DNA of 64,000 bases from Pandoraea horticolens (GCF_902459555.1 NZ_CABPSM010000003.1:124001-188000); one strand, 5' to 3'. Positions 38,926 to 49,018 are shown, counted from the stretch's first letter. Notes: generated from the letters alone by a model not told the origin. Numbers and translations are program-made.

Positions 38926-39918
38926 TCAACTAATTCGGTCGGTCGCCGAGGTGGCGAAGTCGCGTCGGGCACTCGGGCCGTTGGCGTCGAGCGCGTGTGC
39001 GAAGTAGGCGCGGGCCTCGCGCGTGTCTTGCGCGATGGCGGCTTCGAGTTCGGCCAGTCCGTCGAATTTGGCTTCGTCGCGCAGCTTCTGCAAAAACTCC
39101 ACGCGCACCAGCTTGCCGTAGCAATCGCCCGAGAAGTCGAGCAAATGCACTTCGAGCAGTACGCGCCCTGAGTCGTCCACCGTCGGGCGCAGGCCCAGAC
39201 TGGCGACGGCAGGCAGCGGTTTGTCCGCCAGACCGTGCACCTGCACCACGAAAATGCCTGTGAGGGCCGGGTGTTTGTGGGCGATGCGCAGATTGAGCGT
39301 CGGAAAGCCCAGCTTGCGGCCGAGCTTCATGCCATGCACGACGTGACCGGTGATGGCATAAGGACGGCCAAGCAGGGCGTGGGCGCGCTCGAAGTTGCCG
39401 TCTGCAAGCGCGGTGCGCACTTCCGAGCTGGAAATGCGTACGCCGTTGTGCGCGATGGTCGGCATCTGTTCGACGACGAAGTCGAAGCGGCGACCGGCCT
39501 CACGCAGATATTCGATGTCGCCCGCGCGTTTCGCGCCGAAGCGGAAATCGTCGCCAACGAGCAACCAGCGGGTGTGCAGGCCGTCGACGATGATGTTGCG
39601 AACGAAGTCTTCGGGGGATTGGCCCGCGAAATGTGCGTTGAAGTGCTCTACCACCAGACGGTCGACCCCTTGCGAGCGTAGCGCCTCGAACTTGTCGCGC
39701 AGATTGGAGATGCGTGCGGGCGCCCGGTCGGGCATGAAGTACTCGCGGGGATGCGGCTCGAACGTCATCACGCACACCGGCAGGCCGCGCGCAGCCGCTG
39801 CGGCGCGCACGCGCGCGAGCAGTGCCTGGTGGCCCAGGTGCACGCCGTCGAAGTTGCCGATCGTCAGCACGCAGGGCGCTTTGCTTTGCGCGTTGGGTAG
39901 ACCCCGGAAGACTCGCAC
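38926..39918 (-). CDS. ribF: bifunctional riboflavin kinase/FMN adenylyltransferase
   Basis: Makes FMN and FAD from riboflavin. 330 residues: adenylyltransferase domain with LTIGNFDGVHLGHQALL and the ISSSEVR signature, then the kinase domain with GRPYAITGHVVHGMKLGRKLGFPTLN. I use GTG 39918 (product MRVFRGLPN) because it aligns with relatives; there is no good ribosome site here nor at the in-frame GTG 39978. Heads the minus-strand ribF-ileS-lspA-coaBC run and is divergent from purN. Confidence 0.95.
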   Translation of the reverse strand: MRVFRGLPNAQSKAPCVLTIGNFDGVHLGHQALLARVRAAAAARGLPVCVMTFEPHPREYFMPDRAPARISNLRDKFEALRSQGVDRLVVEHFNAHFAGQSPEDFVRNIIVDGLHTRWLLVGDDFRFGAKRAGDIEYLREAGRRFDFVVEQMPTIAHNGVRISSSEVRTALADGNFERAHALLGRPYAITGHVVHGMKLGRKLGFPTLNLRIAHKHPALTGIFVVQVHGLADKPLPAVASLGLRPTVDDSGRVLLEVHLLDFSGDCYGKLVRVEFLQKLRDEAKFDGLAELEAAIAQDTREARAYFAHALDANGPSARRDFATSATDRIS

Positions 39919-40127
39919 GATAAAGGAAGCGTCAGTACAGGACGTTGAGTGAGCGTTGGTGGATGAACCGTGCGGCACAGTGGTGGGGACCGGGCGGCCT
40001 GCGACGGCGGGCCGGGCCCGGTGCGCAGGACGGCCGATCCGACATAGCGGCGCCGCAGAACGTTGAATTATAAACGCTTCGGGGCCATCGCGGCGCGGAT
40101 CGGATGTCTGGTGCGCCGCGCCAATGA

Positions 40128-40133
40128 TAAAAT
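40128..40133 (+). promoter_or_regulatory. extended -10 box six bases before purN ATG
   Basis: TGATAAAAT gives an extended -10 (TG-n-TAAAAT). The expected start, seven bases downstream, is the A of the purN ATG at 40140. No Shine-Dalgarno sequence intervenes, so this is the clearest leaderless candidate in the window. Confidence 0.5.
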
Positions 40134-40139
40134 CCGGCG

Positions 40140-40790
40140 ATGAAGAACATTGTCATCCTGATTTCCGGACGAGGCAGCAACATGCAAGCCATCGTCCGGG
40201 CTTGTACCGCAGAAGGCTGGCCGGCCCGCGTGGCCGCTGTCATCGCCAATCGCCCCGAGGCCGACGGTCTCGGATTCGCGCAAGAAAATGGTATCGCCAC
40301 GGCCGTGGTGCCCAGCCGCGGCAAGACCCGCGAGGCATTCGACGCCGAACTGGCCACTGAGATCGACCGTCACCAGCCCGATCTGGTCGTGCTCGCCGGC
40401 TTCATGCGCATTCTCACGCCGGAATTTACCGAACGCTACGCCGGCCGGCTCATCAATATCCACCCGTCGCTGCTGCCTGCTTTTCCGGGCCTGCAAACGC
40501 ACGCCCGCGCCCTGGAAGCCGGCTGCAAGGTTGTCGGCGCCACGGTGCATTTCGTGACGGCCGAACTCGATCACGGCCCGTACGTGCTGCAAGCAGTCGT
40601 GCCGGTGCGCGCAGGGGACACGCCCGAGACACTGGCCGAGCGCATCCTGCCGCTGGAACACATCATTTATCCGCGCGCCGTGCGCTGGTTCGTGGAAGAC
40701 CGTCTGATCGTGGCCGATGGCCGCGTGACGGTGACACCCGCGGCCGACGGCACGCCCGATCCGCAATGGCTTTTTGGTGACGACGCATGA
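40140..40790 (+). CDS. purN: phosphoribosylglycinamide formyltransferase
   Basis: Transfers formyl from 10-formyl-THF to GAR in purine synthesis. 216 residues: LISGRGSNMQAI near the start, VLAGFMRILTP, the catalytic block INIHPSLLPAFPGLQTH, and GATVHFVTAELDHGP with the catalytic Asp. Start ATG 40140 appears to coincide with the transcription start. The stop overlaps the next gene (ATGA), so an rRNA methyltransferase is coupled to purine synthesis here. Confidence 0.96.
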   Translation: MKNIVILISGRGSNMQAIVRACTAEGWPARVAAVIANRPEADGLGFAQENGIATAVVPSRGKTREAFDAELATEIDRHQPDLVVLAGFMRILTPEFTERYAGRLINIHPSLLPAFPGLQTHARALEAGCKVVGATVHFVTAELDHGPYVLQAVVPVRAGDTPETLAERILPLEHIIYPRAVRWFVEDRLIVADGRVTVTPAADGTPDPQWLFGDDA

Positions 40791-42256
40791 GCACACGCCC
40801 GACACAACGCCGCGATGGCGCGAATCAATCCGGTCACCGCTCCGGCGGCCGATCCTCCGACGCCCGTCAGCCGTCCAAGGGGGGGCAGACGGGAGAGCGC
40901 CAGGAGCGTTACGTCCGCCCCGACCGCTACGACCGTTCGCGCAACGATCGCCGCCCGGAGGCCCCGCCTGCCGAGACGGCCCGCATGCGCGGCGAGCACC
41001 TGTCGCCGGCACTCTTCGAACACACCCAACGCCTGCTCGGCAGCGTGCTGACGTTCAGCGGCCCGGCCGATACGCTTGTGAGCACGTACTTCCGCGCCAA
41101 CGCCAAGCTGGGCCATCGCGAGCGCGGGGTTCTGGCGGAGACGGTCTTCGCCATCCTGCGTCGCAAGCTTGAATTCGGGCAGCACGCGGGAAGCGGCTCC
41201 GGGCCGCTGGAACGCCGCCTGGCGCTGCTCGGTCTGGCGTTCACGCGCGGTCTGGCGTCGGTGCAACTGGTGGCAACACCCGATGAACTCACTTGGCTCG
41301 AACACGTCGGTCAGATCGACCCGGCAAGTCTTTCCGCGCGCGTGCGCACCAATTTGCCGGAATGGCTCTACGAGCGACTGGCCAAGCGGTTCGACAGCAC
41401 CGAACTCGAAGCGCTCGCCGCCGCGCTGAACCAGCCCGCGCCGCTCGACTGCCGCGTGAACGTGATCAAGGCGAATCGCGACGATGTCCTCGCGAAGCTG
41501 CGTGAAGACGGCTTCTCGGCCGAAGCGACGCCGTTTGCGCCCAACGGCATCCGTCTGGCGGGCAAGCCCGCGCTGCAAAAACACCCGCTGTTCATCTCCG
41601 GCGCGATCGAAGTGCAGGACGAGGGTAGCCAGTTGCTGTGCCAACTGGTCGCACCGCGTCGCGGCGAGATGATCGTCGACTTCTGTGCCGGGGCCGGCGG
41701 CAAGACGCTCGCCATCGGGGCGCAGATGCGCTCCACGGGGCGTCTGTATGCATTCGACATTTCGGAGAAGCGTCTGGCCAAGCTCAAGCCGCGTCTGGCG
41801 CGCAGCGGCCTGTCGAACGTCTATCCGGTGATGATCGACAGCGAGAACGACAGCAAGATCAAGCGTCTGGCGGGCAAGATCGACCGTGTGCTGGTCGACG
41901 CGCCGTGCAGCGGGCTGGGCACGCTGCGTCGCAATCCGGATCTGAAGTGGCGCCAGTCGCCGCAATCGGTGCAGGAGCTCACGCAGAAGCAGGCGTCGAT
42001 CCTGGCGAGCGCTGCCCGTCTGGTGAAGCCGGGCGGGCGTCTCGTGTACGCCACGTGCAGTCTGCTGACCGAAGAAAACAGTGCCATTGCCGAGGCGTTT
42101 GCGGCCTCGCACCCCGATTTTGTCCTGGTGCCGGCGAACGAGTTGCTCGCGTCGCAGAAAATCGACCTCGATACGGGCAAGTACCTCGAATTGCTGCCAA
42201 ACCGTAACGCGACCGACGGCTTTTTTGCCGCCGTGTTCGAGCGCCGTGCCGCGTAA
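40787..42256 (+). CDS. RsmB/NOP-family rRNA or tRNA m5C methyltransferase
   Basis: 489 residues. About 60 N-terminal residues are Arg/Gln/Ser-rich and likely disordered. The SAM site VDFCAGAGGKTLAI, the motif IV Cys in DAPCSGLGTLRRNPDLKW, and the catalytic motif VI Cys in VYATCSLLTEEN mark an active m5C enzyme. It is not the canonical RsmB with a full NusB domain; the region 65-230 is only distantly related. Overlaps purN by four bases. Confidence 0.88.
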   Translation: MSTRPTQRRDGANQSGHRSGGRSSDARQPSKGGQTGERQERYVRPDRYDRSRNDRRPEAPPAETARMRGEHLSPALFEHTQRLLGSVLTFSGPADTLVSTYFRANAKLGHRERGVLAETVFAILRRKLEFGQHAGSGSGPLERRLALLGLAFTRGLASVQLVATPDELTWLEHVGQIDPASLSARVRTNLPEWLYERLAKRFDSTELEALAAALNQPAPLDCRVNVIKANRDDVLAKLREDGFSAEATPFAPNGIRLAGKPALQKHPLFISGAIEVQDEGSQLLCQLVAPRRGEMIVDFCAGAGGKTLAIGAQMRSTGRLYAFDISEKRLAKLKPRLARSGLSNVYPVMIDSENDSKIKRLAGKIDRVLVDAPCSGLGTLRRNPDLKWRQSPQSVQELTQKQASILASAARLVKPGGRLVYATCSLLTEENSAIAEAFAASHPDFVLVPANELLASQKIDLDTGKYLELLPNRNATDGFFAAVFERRAA

Positions 42257-42298
42257 GTCGATTCCCGGCGTCGGCTAACAACAAGAAGAGAGATCGCA

Positions 42299-43693
42299 AT
42301 GCAGGAAAGTCCGGCTTTCGCGAGGTTGGTGCGCGACGTCGTTCGCGACTTTGGCGACCCGCAGATCATCTGGCAGATCGTGGCGCTGGCGGGCGCGCTC
42401 GCCGTCGCCTTTGTGCTGCGTCGCTGGATGATCGGCCGGCTCGACCGTCATTTCGAGCGTGTCGCGCCGTCGCGCCGGGCGGGCTCGTCGAGCCTGCGCC
42501 GTTCGTTCTTCCCGATGTTCGGCTGGATGTGCGTGGCACTCACGCGCGTGGTGCTTCAGGAGCACATGCGCGTCTCGCTGCTGCGGCTGACCGAGGTGCC
42601 GCTGTTCGGTACCGCGCTGATCTATCTGGCGTTCTACGTTGCGCGGCGGCTGTTCGCGTCGTCGCCGCAAGCCTATGGGCTGTTGAAAGTCTTCGAGCGT
42701 GTGTTCACGGCGTTCGCCTGGCTGTCGATGCTGGCCTACGTGCTGGGCGTGCACGACGACATCCTCGGTTGGCTGGGCAGCGTGCGCTTCGCGGTCGGCG
42801 CGAGCCATCTGACGTTGCTCTCGATCCTCTCAGGCTTGCTCTGGGTCGGCGTGACGCTCGTGCTGGCGATGTGGGTCGGTTCGCTGATCGAAGACAGGAT
42901 CATGCGCACGACCACGCTCGACGGCAATCTGAAAGTGGTGATGTCGCGGCTGGTCAAGGGTGCGCTGACGTTGATTGCGGTGCTCGCGACGCTGTCGTTC
43001 GTGGGCATCGATATCACCGTGCTCGGCGTGTTTGGCGGCGCGTTAGGCGTGGGGCTGGGCTTCGGTTTGCAAAAGATTGCCTCGAACCTCGTATCGGGCT
43101 TCATCATTCTGCTCGACCGTTCGGTGCGCATCGGCGACCTCATTACGATCAGCCCGTATCATGGCACGGTTTCGCAGATCAATACGCGCTATACGGTCGT
43201 TCGCGGGCTGGATGGCGTCGAAGCGCTGGTGCCGAACGAGCAACTGGTGACGAATGTGGTGCAGAACCACTCGTTTACCGAGACTCGCGGGCGCGCCAAG
43301 GTCAATGTGCAGGTAGCCTACAGCGCCGACGTGGAACTGGCGATGTCGCTGATGCTGGAAGCGGCGCAGGACGTTCCCAGGGTGCTGGCCGACCCGCCGC
43401 CGTCAGCGTTGCTGCTTAACTTCGGCGCTGATGGGATGGATCTTGAAATGGGCTTTTGGGTGCAAGATCCGGCCCAGGGCAGCGGAGGTATCCGATCGGC
43501 GATCAATATGCGCATTTGGCGCACTTTTCGAGAGCACGGTATTGAAATTCCGTATGCACAGCGCGAAATACGCATTTTGAATGACTGGGCTGAGGGTGTC
43601 CCCGCTGCCGGCGTCAATCGCCCGGATTTACCGGCCGATACGCCAAAACCCGTGCTATCACCGGCTGACGACGGCGAGAAGAAGCCGTCGTAG
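42299..43693 (+). CDS. MscS-family mechanosensitive channel
   Basis: 464-residue membrane protein. Several helices precede the MscS core: the pore-lining helix VLGVFGGALGVGLGFGLQKIASNLVSGF, then IILLDRSVRIGDLI and a beta domain with VRGLDGVEALVPNEQLVTNVVQN. A Pro-rich tail (about 35 residues) ends the protein. It should open under membrane tension and release solutes at hypo-osmotic shock. ATG 42299 follows the methyltransferase by 42 bp, with AAGAGAG upstream. Confidence 0.9.
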   Translation: MQESPAFARLVRDVVRDFGDPQIIWQIVALAGALAVAFVLRRWMIGRLDRHFERVAPSRRAGSSSLRRSFFPMFGWMCVALTRVVLQEHMRVSLLRLTEVPLFGTALIYLAFYVARRLFASSPQAYGLLKVFERVFTAFAWLSMLAYVLGVHDDILGWLGSVRFAVGASHLTLLSILSGLLWVGVTLVLAMWVGSLIEDRIMRTTTLDGNLKVVMSRLVKGALTLIAVLATLSFVGIDITVLGVFGGALGVGLGFGLQKIASNLVSGFIILLDRSVRIGDLITISPYHGTVSQINTRYTVVRGLDGVEALVPNEQLVTNVVQNHSFTETRGRAKVNVQVAYSADVELAMSLMLEAAQDVPRVLADPPPSALLLNFGADGMDLEMGFWVQDPAQGSGGIRSAINMRIWRTFREHGIEIPYAQREIRILNDWAEGVPAAGVNRPDLPADTPKPVLSPADDGEKKPS

Positions 43694-43997
43694 ACCGTTT
43701 TGCCCTGGGCTGCGGGTTGACCTGCGACAAAATGCGTGGTGGGCAGGTTACACACGGGCAACAGTCCGTCAGGTAAAATGCCCGGCAAACCAATAACAAA
43801 CCGACGTTCACCGGCACGTTTTCCGCCCATCTCGCCCCGGCATTCAGCAACTTGCCGAACTCCAGCGAATCCAAGCGTCAAGCGAGCGTAAGAACGAGAC
43901 CTGACGCGACGGCCATCGATGCCGCATCGGCCCGACAAGACAAGACACGGCGGTGTTGCCGTGACTGCTACCGTATTGATTAGTTTGGAGTGATATT
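43694..43997. other. intergenic region MscS gene / desaturase gene
   Basis: No gene and no clear terminator. A TAAAAT (43774-43779) may be a -10 box for the desaturase but has no good -35. The last part before the start codon contains the ribosome site GGAG (43986-43989). Confidence 0.4.
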
Positions 43998-45194
43998 TTG
44001 CTGGACAGTCTCCTTGGATTTATCTCTAACGGCCTGCTCGACTGGAGCGGCTGGGAGATCACGTTGTTCACGCTGGCCGTCACCCATGTGACGATTGCCG
44101 CCGTTACGATCTATCTGCACCGTTGCCAGGCGCACCGCGCGCTCGACGTGCATCCGATCGTCTCCCACTTTTTCCGTTTCTGGCTGTGGATGACCACGGG
44201 TATGGTCACCAGCGAGTGGGCTGCTATTCACCGCAAGCACCACGCCAAGTGCGAAACGCCGGAAGATCCGCATAGCCCGCAAACGCGTGGTCTGTGGAAG
44301 GTTCTCGCCGAGGGCGCCGAGCTGTACCGCACCGAAGCGAAGAATGAAGAAACGATTCGCAAGTTCAGCCACGGCACGCCGAACGACTGGCTCGAGAATC
44401 ACGTCTACAGGCGTTATCCGATTCTCGGCGTGAGCTTCATGATGATCATCGATATCGCGCTGTTCGGCGCGATAGGTCTGACCGTGTGGGCCGTGCAGAT
44501 GGTGTGGATTCCGTTCTGGGCCGCCGGCGTGGTCAACGGTCTGGGCCACTACTGGGGCTATCGCAACTTCAACTGCGCCGACGCGTCGACGAACCTGCTG
44601 CCGTGGGGCATCATCATCGGTGGTGAGGAACTGCACAACAATCACCACACGTACGCGACGTCGGCCAAGCTGTCGAACAAGTGGTACGAGTTCGATATCG
44701 GCTGGCTGTACATTCGCCTGCTGTCGATGGTGGGACTGGCCAAGGTGAAGAAGATTGCGCCGACGCCGAAGCTCGCGAAAAACAAGGCTGCATGCGACGA
44801 AGATACGTTGCAGGCCGTGCTCTCGAACCGCTACGAAGTGATGGAGCGTTACGCCAAGACCTTCAAGCGTGCCTATGGCCAAGAGCTGGCGCGTTTCAAG
44901 GATAAGCATCAGCACGGCGAGTACCAGTTGTTCCGTGGCGCGCGCAAGTGGCTGCATCACGACGAAGCTTCGTTGCAAGAGCCGCAGAAGCAGCAACTGG
45001 GCGAGATTTTTGCGCACAGCAACGCCGTGAAGACGTATTACGAGTTGCGTCGTGAACTGGCCGGTATCTGGGAGCGTTCGAACGCGTCGCGTGAACAGCT
45101 TCTGAGCCAATTGCAGAATTGGTGCCACCGTGCCGAGCAGAGCGGTATCCACGCGCTGCAGGAATTCGCTTCGCGTTTGCGCCGCTACGCGTGA
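43998..45194 (+). CDS. acyl-lipid/acyl-CoA fatty acid desaturase
   Basis: 398-residue membrane di-iron desaturase. The three His boxes are HRCQAHR, HRKHH and HNNHH, between paired hydrophobic segments, as in delta-9 (stearoyl-CoA, DesC-like) enzymes. The C-terminal 130 residues are soluble and helical, beyond the core. The start is TTG 43998, with GGAG eight bases upstream; no ATG fits. It would introduce double bonds into saturated chains, adjusting membrane fluidity. Followed by a terminator directly before nadA. Confidence 0.9.
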   Translation: MLDSLLGFISNGLLDWSGWEITLFTLAVTHVTIAAVTIYLHRCQAHRALDVHPIVSHFFRFWLWMTTGMVTSEWAAIHRKHHAKCETPEDPHSPQTRGLWKVLAEGAELYRTEAKNEETIRKFSHGTPNDWLENHVYRRYPILGVSFMMIIDIALFGAIGLTVWAVQMVWIPFWAAGVVNGLGHYWGYRNFNCADASTNLLPWGIIIGGEELHNNHHTYATSAKLSNKWYEFDIGWLYIRLLSMVGLAKVKKIAPTPKLAKNKAACDEDTLQAVLSNRYEVMERYAKTFKRAYGQELARFKDKHQHGEYQLFRGARKWLHHDEASLQEPQKQQLGEIFAHSNAVKTYYELRRELAGIWERSNASREQLLSQLQNWCHRAEQSGIHALQEFASRLRRYA

Positions 45195-45231
45195 ACGGGA
45201 TAAGCTAAAAATCCATTTTTGACGCATAATC

Positions 45232-45256
45232 AAAACCCCGCCACGGCGGGGTTTTG
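45232..45256 (+). terminator. intrinsic terminator after the desaturase gene
   Basis: AAAACCCCGC/GCGGGGTTTT stem with CACG loop. It sits 32 bases before the nadA start, leaving little space for a nadA promoter after it. Confidence 0.85.
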
Positions 45257-45287
45257 TCATTCCCGGCCTCCCACGGGCCAAGCGAAA

Positions 45288-46421
45288 ATGAATGCCTCAC
45301 TCAAATCCGTAGAATTCGAGCGCCCCGCACCGAGTGGCGCCACGTGCGTTGCCCACGCTTGGGCGCGCGTCCCGGATGCGCCGTCGCAGGAGGAGCGGGC
45401 GGCGCTCAAGGCCCGGATCAAGCGCCTGCTCGTAGAGCAGGACGCTGTGCTGGTGGCCCATTACTACGTCGATGCCGATTTGCAGGACCTTGCCGAGGAG
45501 ACCGGCGGTTGCGTGGCCGATTCGCTTGAAATGGCACGCTTCGGCCGGAATCACTCGGCCAAGACGCTGGTGGTGGCCGGCGTGCGGTTCATGGGCGAGA
45601 CCTCGAAGATTCTCAGTCCCGAAAAACGCATTTTGATGCCGGATCTCGACGCGACCTGTTCGCTTGATCTTGGCTGCCCGGCCGACGAGTTCGCCGCATT
45701 TTGCGATGCGCACCCCGATCGCACGGTCGTTGTCTACGCGAATACGAGCGCTGCGGTGAAGGCACGGGCCGACTGGATGGTGACATCGTCCATCGGGCTG
45801 GAAATCGTGGCCCATTTGCACGCGCAGGGGAAAAAGATCCTCTGGGCACCGGATCGCCATCTGGGCAGCTACGTCCAGAAGCAAACGGGTGCCGATATGT
45901 TGCTGTGGCAGGGCGCTTGCCTGGTGCACGACGAATTCAAGGGCACCGAGCTTGAGTTGCTGCGCCGCGAGTTTCCGAATGCCAAGGTGCTTGTGCATCC
46001 GGAGTCGCCCGCATCCGTGGTCGAGCAGGCGGATGTGGTCGGTTCGACGTCGCAGATGATTGCGGCCGCCCAGACGATGGATGCGACCGAATTCATCGTC
46101 GCCACGGACAACGGTATTCTTCACAAGATGCGTGCAGCGGCACCGGGCAAGCGCTTCATCGAAGCGCCGACAGCTGGAAACAGCGCCACTTGCAAGAGCT
46201 GCGCGCATTGCCCGTGGATGGCAATGAACGGTCTGCGGAATCTGGCCGACGTGCTGGAGTCCGGGCGCAATGAGATTCACGTCGATGCGGAGATCAGCCG
46301 TCGCGCCCATACCTGTATCGACCGTATGCTGAAGTTCGCCGAAGCGCGCAAACAGAATGTGCGTGCCAGCGGTGATTTTGCGCGCGATGGCGCGCTGTTT
46401 GCCGGTGTAGGTCCCGCATGA
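45288..46421 (+). CDS. nadA: quinolinate synthase A
   Basis: 377-residue [4Fe-4S] enzyme that condenses iminoaspartate with dihydroxyacetone phosphate to quinolinate. Three conserved Cys regions are seen: [25 protein letters not shown] and [35 protein letters not shown] is the substrate region. ATG 45288 is used, since upstream codons lie in the terminator. Stop overlaps the nadC start. Works with NadB, which supplies iminoaspartate, from the convergent gene downstream. Confidence 0.96.
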   Translation: MNASLKSVEFERPAPSGATCVAHAWARVPDAPSQEERAALKARIKRLLVEQDAVLVAHYYVDADLQDLAEETGGCVADSLEMARFGRNHSAKTLVVAGVRFMGETSKILSPEKRILMPDLDATCSLDLGCPADEFAAFCDAHPDRTVVVYANTSAAVKARADWMVTSSIGLEIVAHLHAQGKKILWAPDRHLGSYVQKQTGADMLLWQGACLVHDEFKGTELELLRREFPNAKVLVHPESPASVVEQADVVGSTSQMIAAAQTMDATEFIVATDNGILHKMRAAAPGKRFIEAPTAGNSATCKSCAHCPWMAMNGLRNLADVLESGRNEIHVDAEISRRAHTCIDRMLKFAEARKQNVRASGDFARDGALFAGVGPA

Positions 46422-47323
46422 TGACGCAATCTAAAACGCTGAGCACCGACGAGGCGCTCTCCCCGGATTTCGCCGAGTTCGGCGAGCCGCTCGAGGCGGC
46501 GCTTTCGCGCAACGTGCGTGAGGCGCTTGCCGAAGACATCGGCAGCGGTGATTTGACGGGGTTGCTCGTGCCAGCCGACGAAATGGCGCATGCGCGCGTC
46601 ATCGTGCGTGAGTCGGCGGTGCTGTGCGGTGTGCGTTGGTTCGAGCGCTGTATGCAAGGCGTGAACGCGGAGGTCCGCGTGCAATGGCACTACCGCGAGG
46701 GGGAGCGCATGGCGCCTGATTCGGCGGTGTGCGACATTTATGGGCCTGCGCGCGCGCTGTTGACGGGCGAGCGCACATCGATGAACTTCCTCCAGTTGCT
46801 CTCAGGTGTGGCGACGACAGTGCGCCGCTACGCCGATATCGTCGAAGGGACGAAGGCGCGCGTGCTCGATACCCGCAAGACACTGCCCGGCCTGCGTCTC
46901 GCTCAGAAGTTCGCGGTACGCGTGGGCGGCGGAGCGAACCAACGTCTTGCGCTCTACGACGGCATTCTCATCAAGGAAAATCACATCGCGGCGGCTGGCG
47001 GTATTCGTGAGGTGCTGGCGAACGCCGAGCGTCTCGCGGATGGTGCGCCGGCGCAGATCGAGGTGGAGTCGCTCGAGGAACTCGAGACGGTACTCGAGTG
47101 CGGCGCGAAGTCGATCCTGCTCGACAACTTCACGCTGGAAATGATGCGTGAGGCCGCACGAGTCACCGATGGCCGCGCGTTGCTGGAGGCGTCGGGGGGC
47201 ATCAATCTCGAAACACTGCGTGCGATTGCCGAGACGGGGGTCGACCGGATTTCCATCGGCGGACTCACCAAGGACGTTCGTGCCACCGATTTCTCGATGC
47301 GGATTCTGGAGACAGTGGGCTAA
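46418..47323 (+). CDS. nadC: nicotinate-nucleotide pyrophosphorylase (carboxylating)
   Basis: 301 residues; converts quinolinate and PRPP to nicotinate mononucleotide. Visible: [66 protein letters not shown], and [14 protein letters not shown] followed by [32 protein letters not shown] 46418 overlaps the nadA stop; the next ATG at 46421 is equally possible. Ends at a strong terminator shared with nadB. Confidence 0.97.
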   Translation: MMTQSKTLSTDEALSPDFAEFGEPLEAALSRNVREALAEDIGSGDLTGLLVPADEMAHARVIVRESAVLCGVRWFERCMQGVNAEVRVQWHYREGERMAPDSAVCDIYGPARALLTGERTSMNFLQLLSGVATTVRRYADIVEGTKARVLDTRKTLPGLRLAQKFAVRVGGGANQRLALYDGILIKENHIAAAGGIREVLANAERLADGAPAQIEVESLEELETVLECGAKSILLDNFTLEMMREAARVTDGRALLEASGGINLETLRAIAETGVDRISIGGLTKDVRATDFSMRILETVG

Positions 47324-47349
47324 GCATCCCGTTGTCATGACAGAAAATC

Positions 47350-47380
47350 AAAGGCCGCAGGGTAAAACCTGCGGCCTTTT
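47350..47380. terminator. bidirectional terminator between nadC and nadB
   Basis: AAAGGCCGCAGG/CCTGCGGCCTTT with a short loop GTAAAA; T run on the plus side. Serves nadAC on the plus strand and could act weakly for nadB. Confidence 0.85.
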
Positions 47381-47413
47381 GTTTGCCTTGGTGCCAGCGA
47401 TGCTGGATTCGGA

Positions 47414-49018
47414 TTAGCGAACGCGTCGCGGTAATGCAGGCGACAGTACTGTCGGCAGGGCTTTCGGCAGGGTATCCGGAAAATCCCGGGAGAAGTGCAA
47501 TCCTCGGCTCTCGTGACGATCCAGCGCGCTGTCCACGATCAGCGACGCCACGTCCACCAGATTCCGAAGCTCAAGCAAATCGCGGCTCACTCTGAAATTC
47601 GCGTAGTACTCGGCAATTTCTTCGCGCAGCAGGGCAATTCGGTGCTGTGCCCGCTCCAGCCGCTTGGTCGTACGGACAATGCCGACGTAATTCCACATCA
47701 TGCGGCGCAACTCGTCCCAGTTGTGCGCGACAACAACTTCTTCGTCGGCGTCCGAGACGCGGCTTTCGTCCCATGCGGGGACATCCGTTGCGGCAGCATG
47801 CGTCGATTCGCCGCGCTGGATATCCGCCGCCGCAGCTTTGCCAAGTACGAGGCATTCGAGCAGCGAGTTGCTGGCGAGGCGGTTGGCCCCATGCAGGCCC
47901 GTATAGGTGGCTTCGCCAACGGCATAGAGTCCAGGCAGGTCGGTGCGGCCGTGCATGTCGGTGACAATACCGCCGCACGTATAGTGCGCCGCAGGTACAA
48001 CCGGGATCGGCTGCTTCGTGATGTCGATGCCCAGTTCGGCGCAGCGCGCCAGAATCGTGGGGAAATGCTCGCGCAGGAATTCCGGACTCTGATGGCTGAT
48101 ATCGAGATACACGCAGTCCAGGCCGTGTTTTTTCATCTCGAAGTCGATGGCGCGGGCGACGATGTCGCGCGGCGCCAGTTCGGCGCGCGGGTCATGTTGC
48201 AGCATGAAGCGCGTACCGTCCGGCAGTACCAGACGTCCACCTTCACCGCGCACCGCTTCCGTGATCAGGAATGACTTGGCGTAGGGATGATAGAGGCAGG
48301 TCGGGTGGAACTGAATGAACTCCATGTTCGCGATACGGCAGCCGGCACGCCAGGCCATGGCGATACCGTCGCCGGTCGCGGTGTCGGGGTTCGTGGTGTA
48401 CAGATAGACTTTGCCCGCCCCTCCGGTAGCCAGCACCGTGTGTCGTGACGTCATTGCGTGCACCTCGCCGGTGCCGAGATCCTGAACATACAGACCTTGG
48501 CAGTGACGTCCGGCAGTCGGCGCCGCATCGGCTCGGTCGGACGTAATCAGGTCGACCGCGAAATGATTTTCGAAGAGGGTGATATTCGGATGTTGGCGCA
48601 CGCGCTCGGTGAGCGTGGTGATGACGGCGTGTCCGGTGGCGTCGGCAGCATGGATGATACGTCGATGGCTGTGGCCGCCTTCGCGCGTCAGATGGAAACC
48701 GAGTTCGGCAGCGTCGTCACGCGTGAAAGGCACACCTTGGGCGATGAGCCACTCGATGGCTTCGCGGCTGTGTTCGATGATGAATCGAGTGGCGGCCTCG
48801 TCGCACAAGCCGGCGCCGGCAATGAGGGTATCGGCGACATGCTCGCCGACGCTGTCGGTCGAGTCGAGCACGGCGGCGATGCCGCCTTGTGCCCAGTCGC
48901 TCGCGCCTTCGGGCATCGGGCGTTTTGCGACCAATGCTACGCGGCAGGTGCTGGCCAGATGCAGGGCGACGGACTGGCCGGCGAGCCCGCTACCGACAAT
49001 GACGACATCGAAATTCAT
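47414..49018 (-). CDS. nadB: L-aspartate oxidase
   Basis: 534-residue FAD enzyme; oxidises L-aspartate to iminoaspartate, the NadA substrate. FAD site VVIVGSGLAGQSVALHLA, GGIAAVLDSTDS, REGGHSHRRIIHAADATGHAV, and ASNSLLECLVLGKAAAADI are the family signs. ATG 49018 opens MNFDVVIVGSG; further upstream codons are not conserved. Convergent with nadAC, so the de novo NAD pathway is grouped but made from two transcripts. A TATACT -10 lies about 75 bases upstream of the start. Confidence 0.96.
   Translation of the reverse strand: MNFDVVIVGSGLAGQSVALHLASTCRVALVAKRPMPEGASDWAQGGIAAVLDSTDSVGEHVADTLIAGAGLCDEAATRFIIEHSREAIEWLIAQGVPFTRDDAAELGFHLTREGGHSHRRIIHAADATGHAVITTLTERVRQHPNITLFENHFAVDLITSDRADAAPTAGRHCQGLYVQDLGTGEVHAMTSRHTVLATGGAGKVYLYTTNPDTATGDGIAMAWRAGCRIANMEFIQFHPTCLYHPYAKSFLITEAVRGEGGRLVLPDGTRFMLQHDPRAELAPRDIVARAIDFEMKKHGLDCVYLDISHQSPEFLREHFPTILARCAELGIDITKQPIPVVPAAHYTCGGIVTDMHGRTDLPGLYAVGEATYTGLHGANRLASNSLLECLVLGKAAAADIQRGESTHAAATDVPAWDESRVSDADEEVVVAHNWDELRRMMWNYVGIVRTTKRLERAQHRIALLREEIAEYYANFRVSRDLLELRNLVDVASLIVDSALDRHESRGLHFSRDFPDTLPKALPTVLSPALPRRVR

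Noticed and set aside
37513-39171. A 552-codon plus-strand frame opposite ileS
   Set aside because: Crosses ileS and ribF on the opposite strand; no conserved motif, explained by GC bias.
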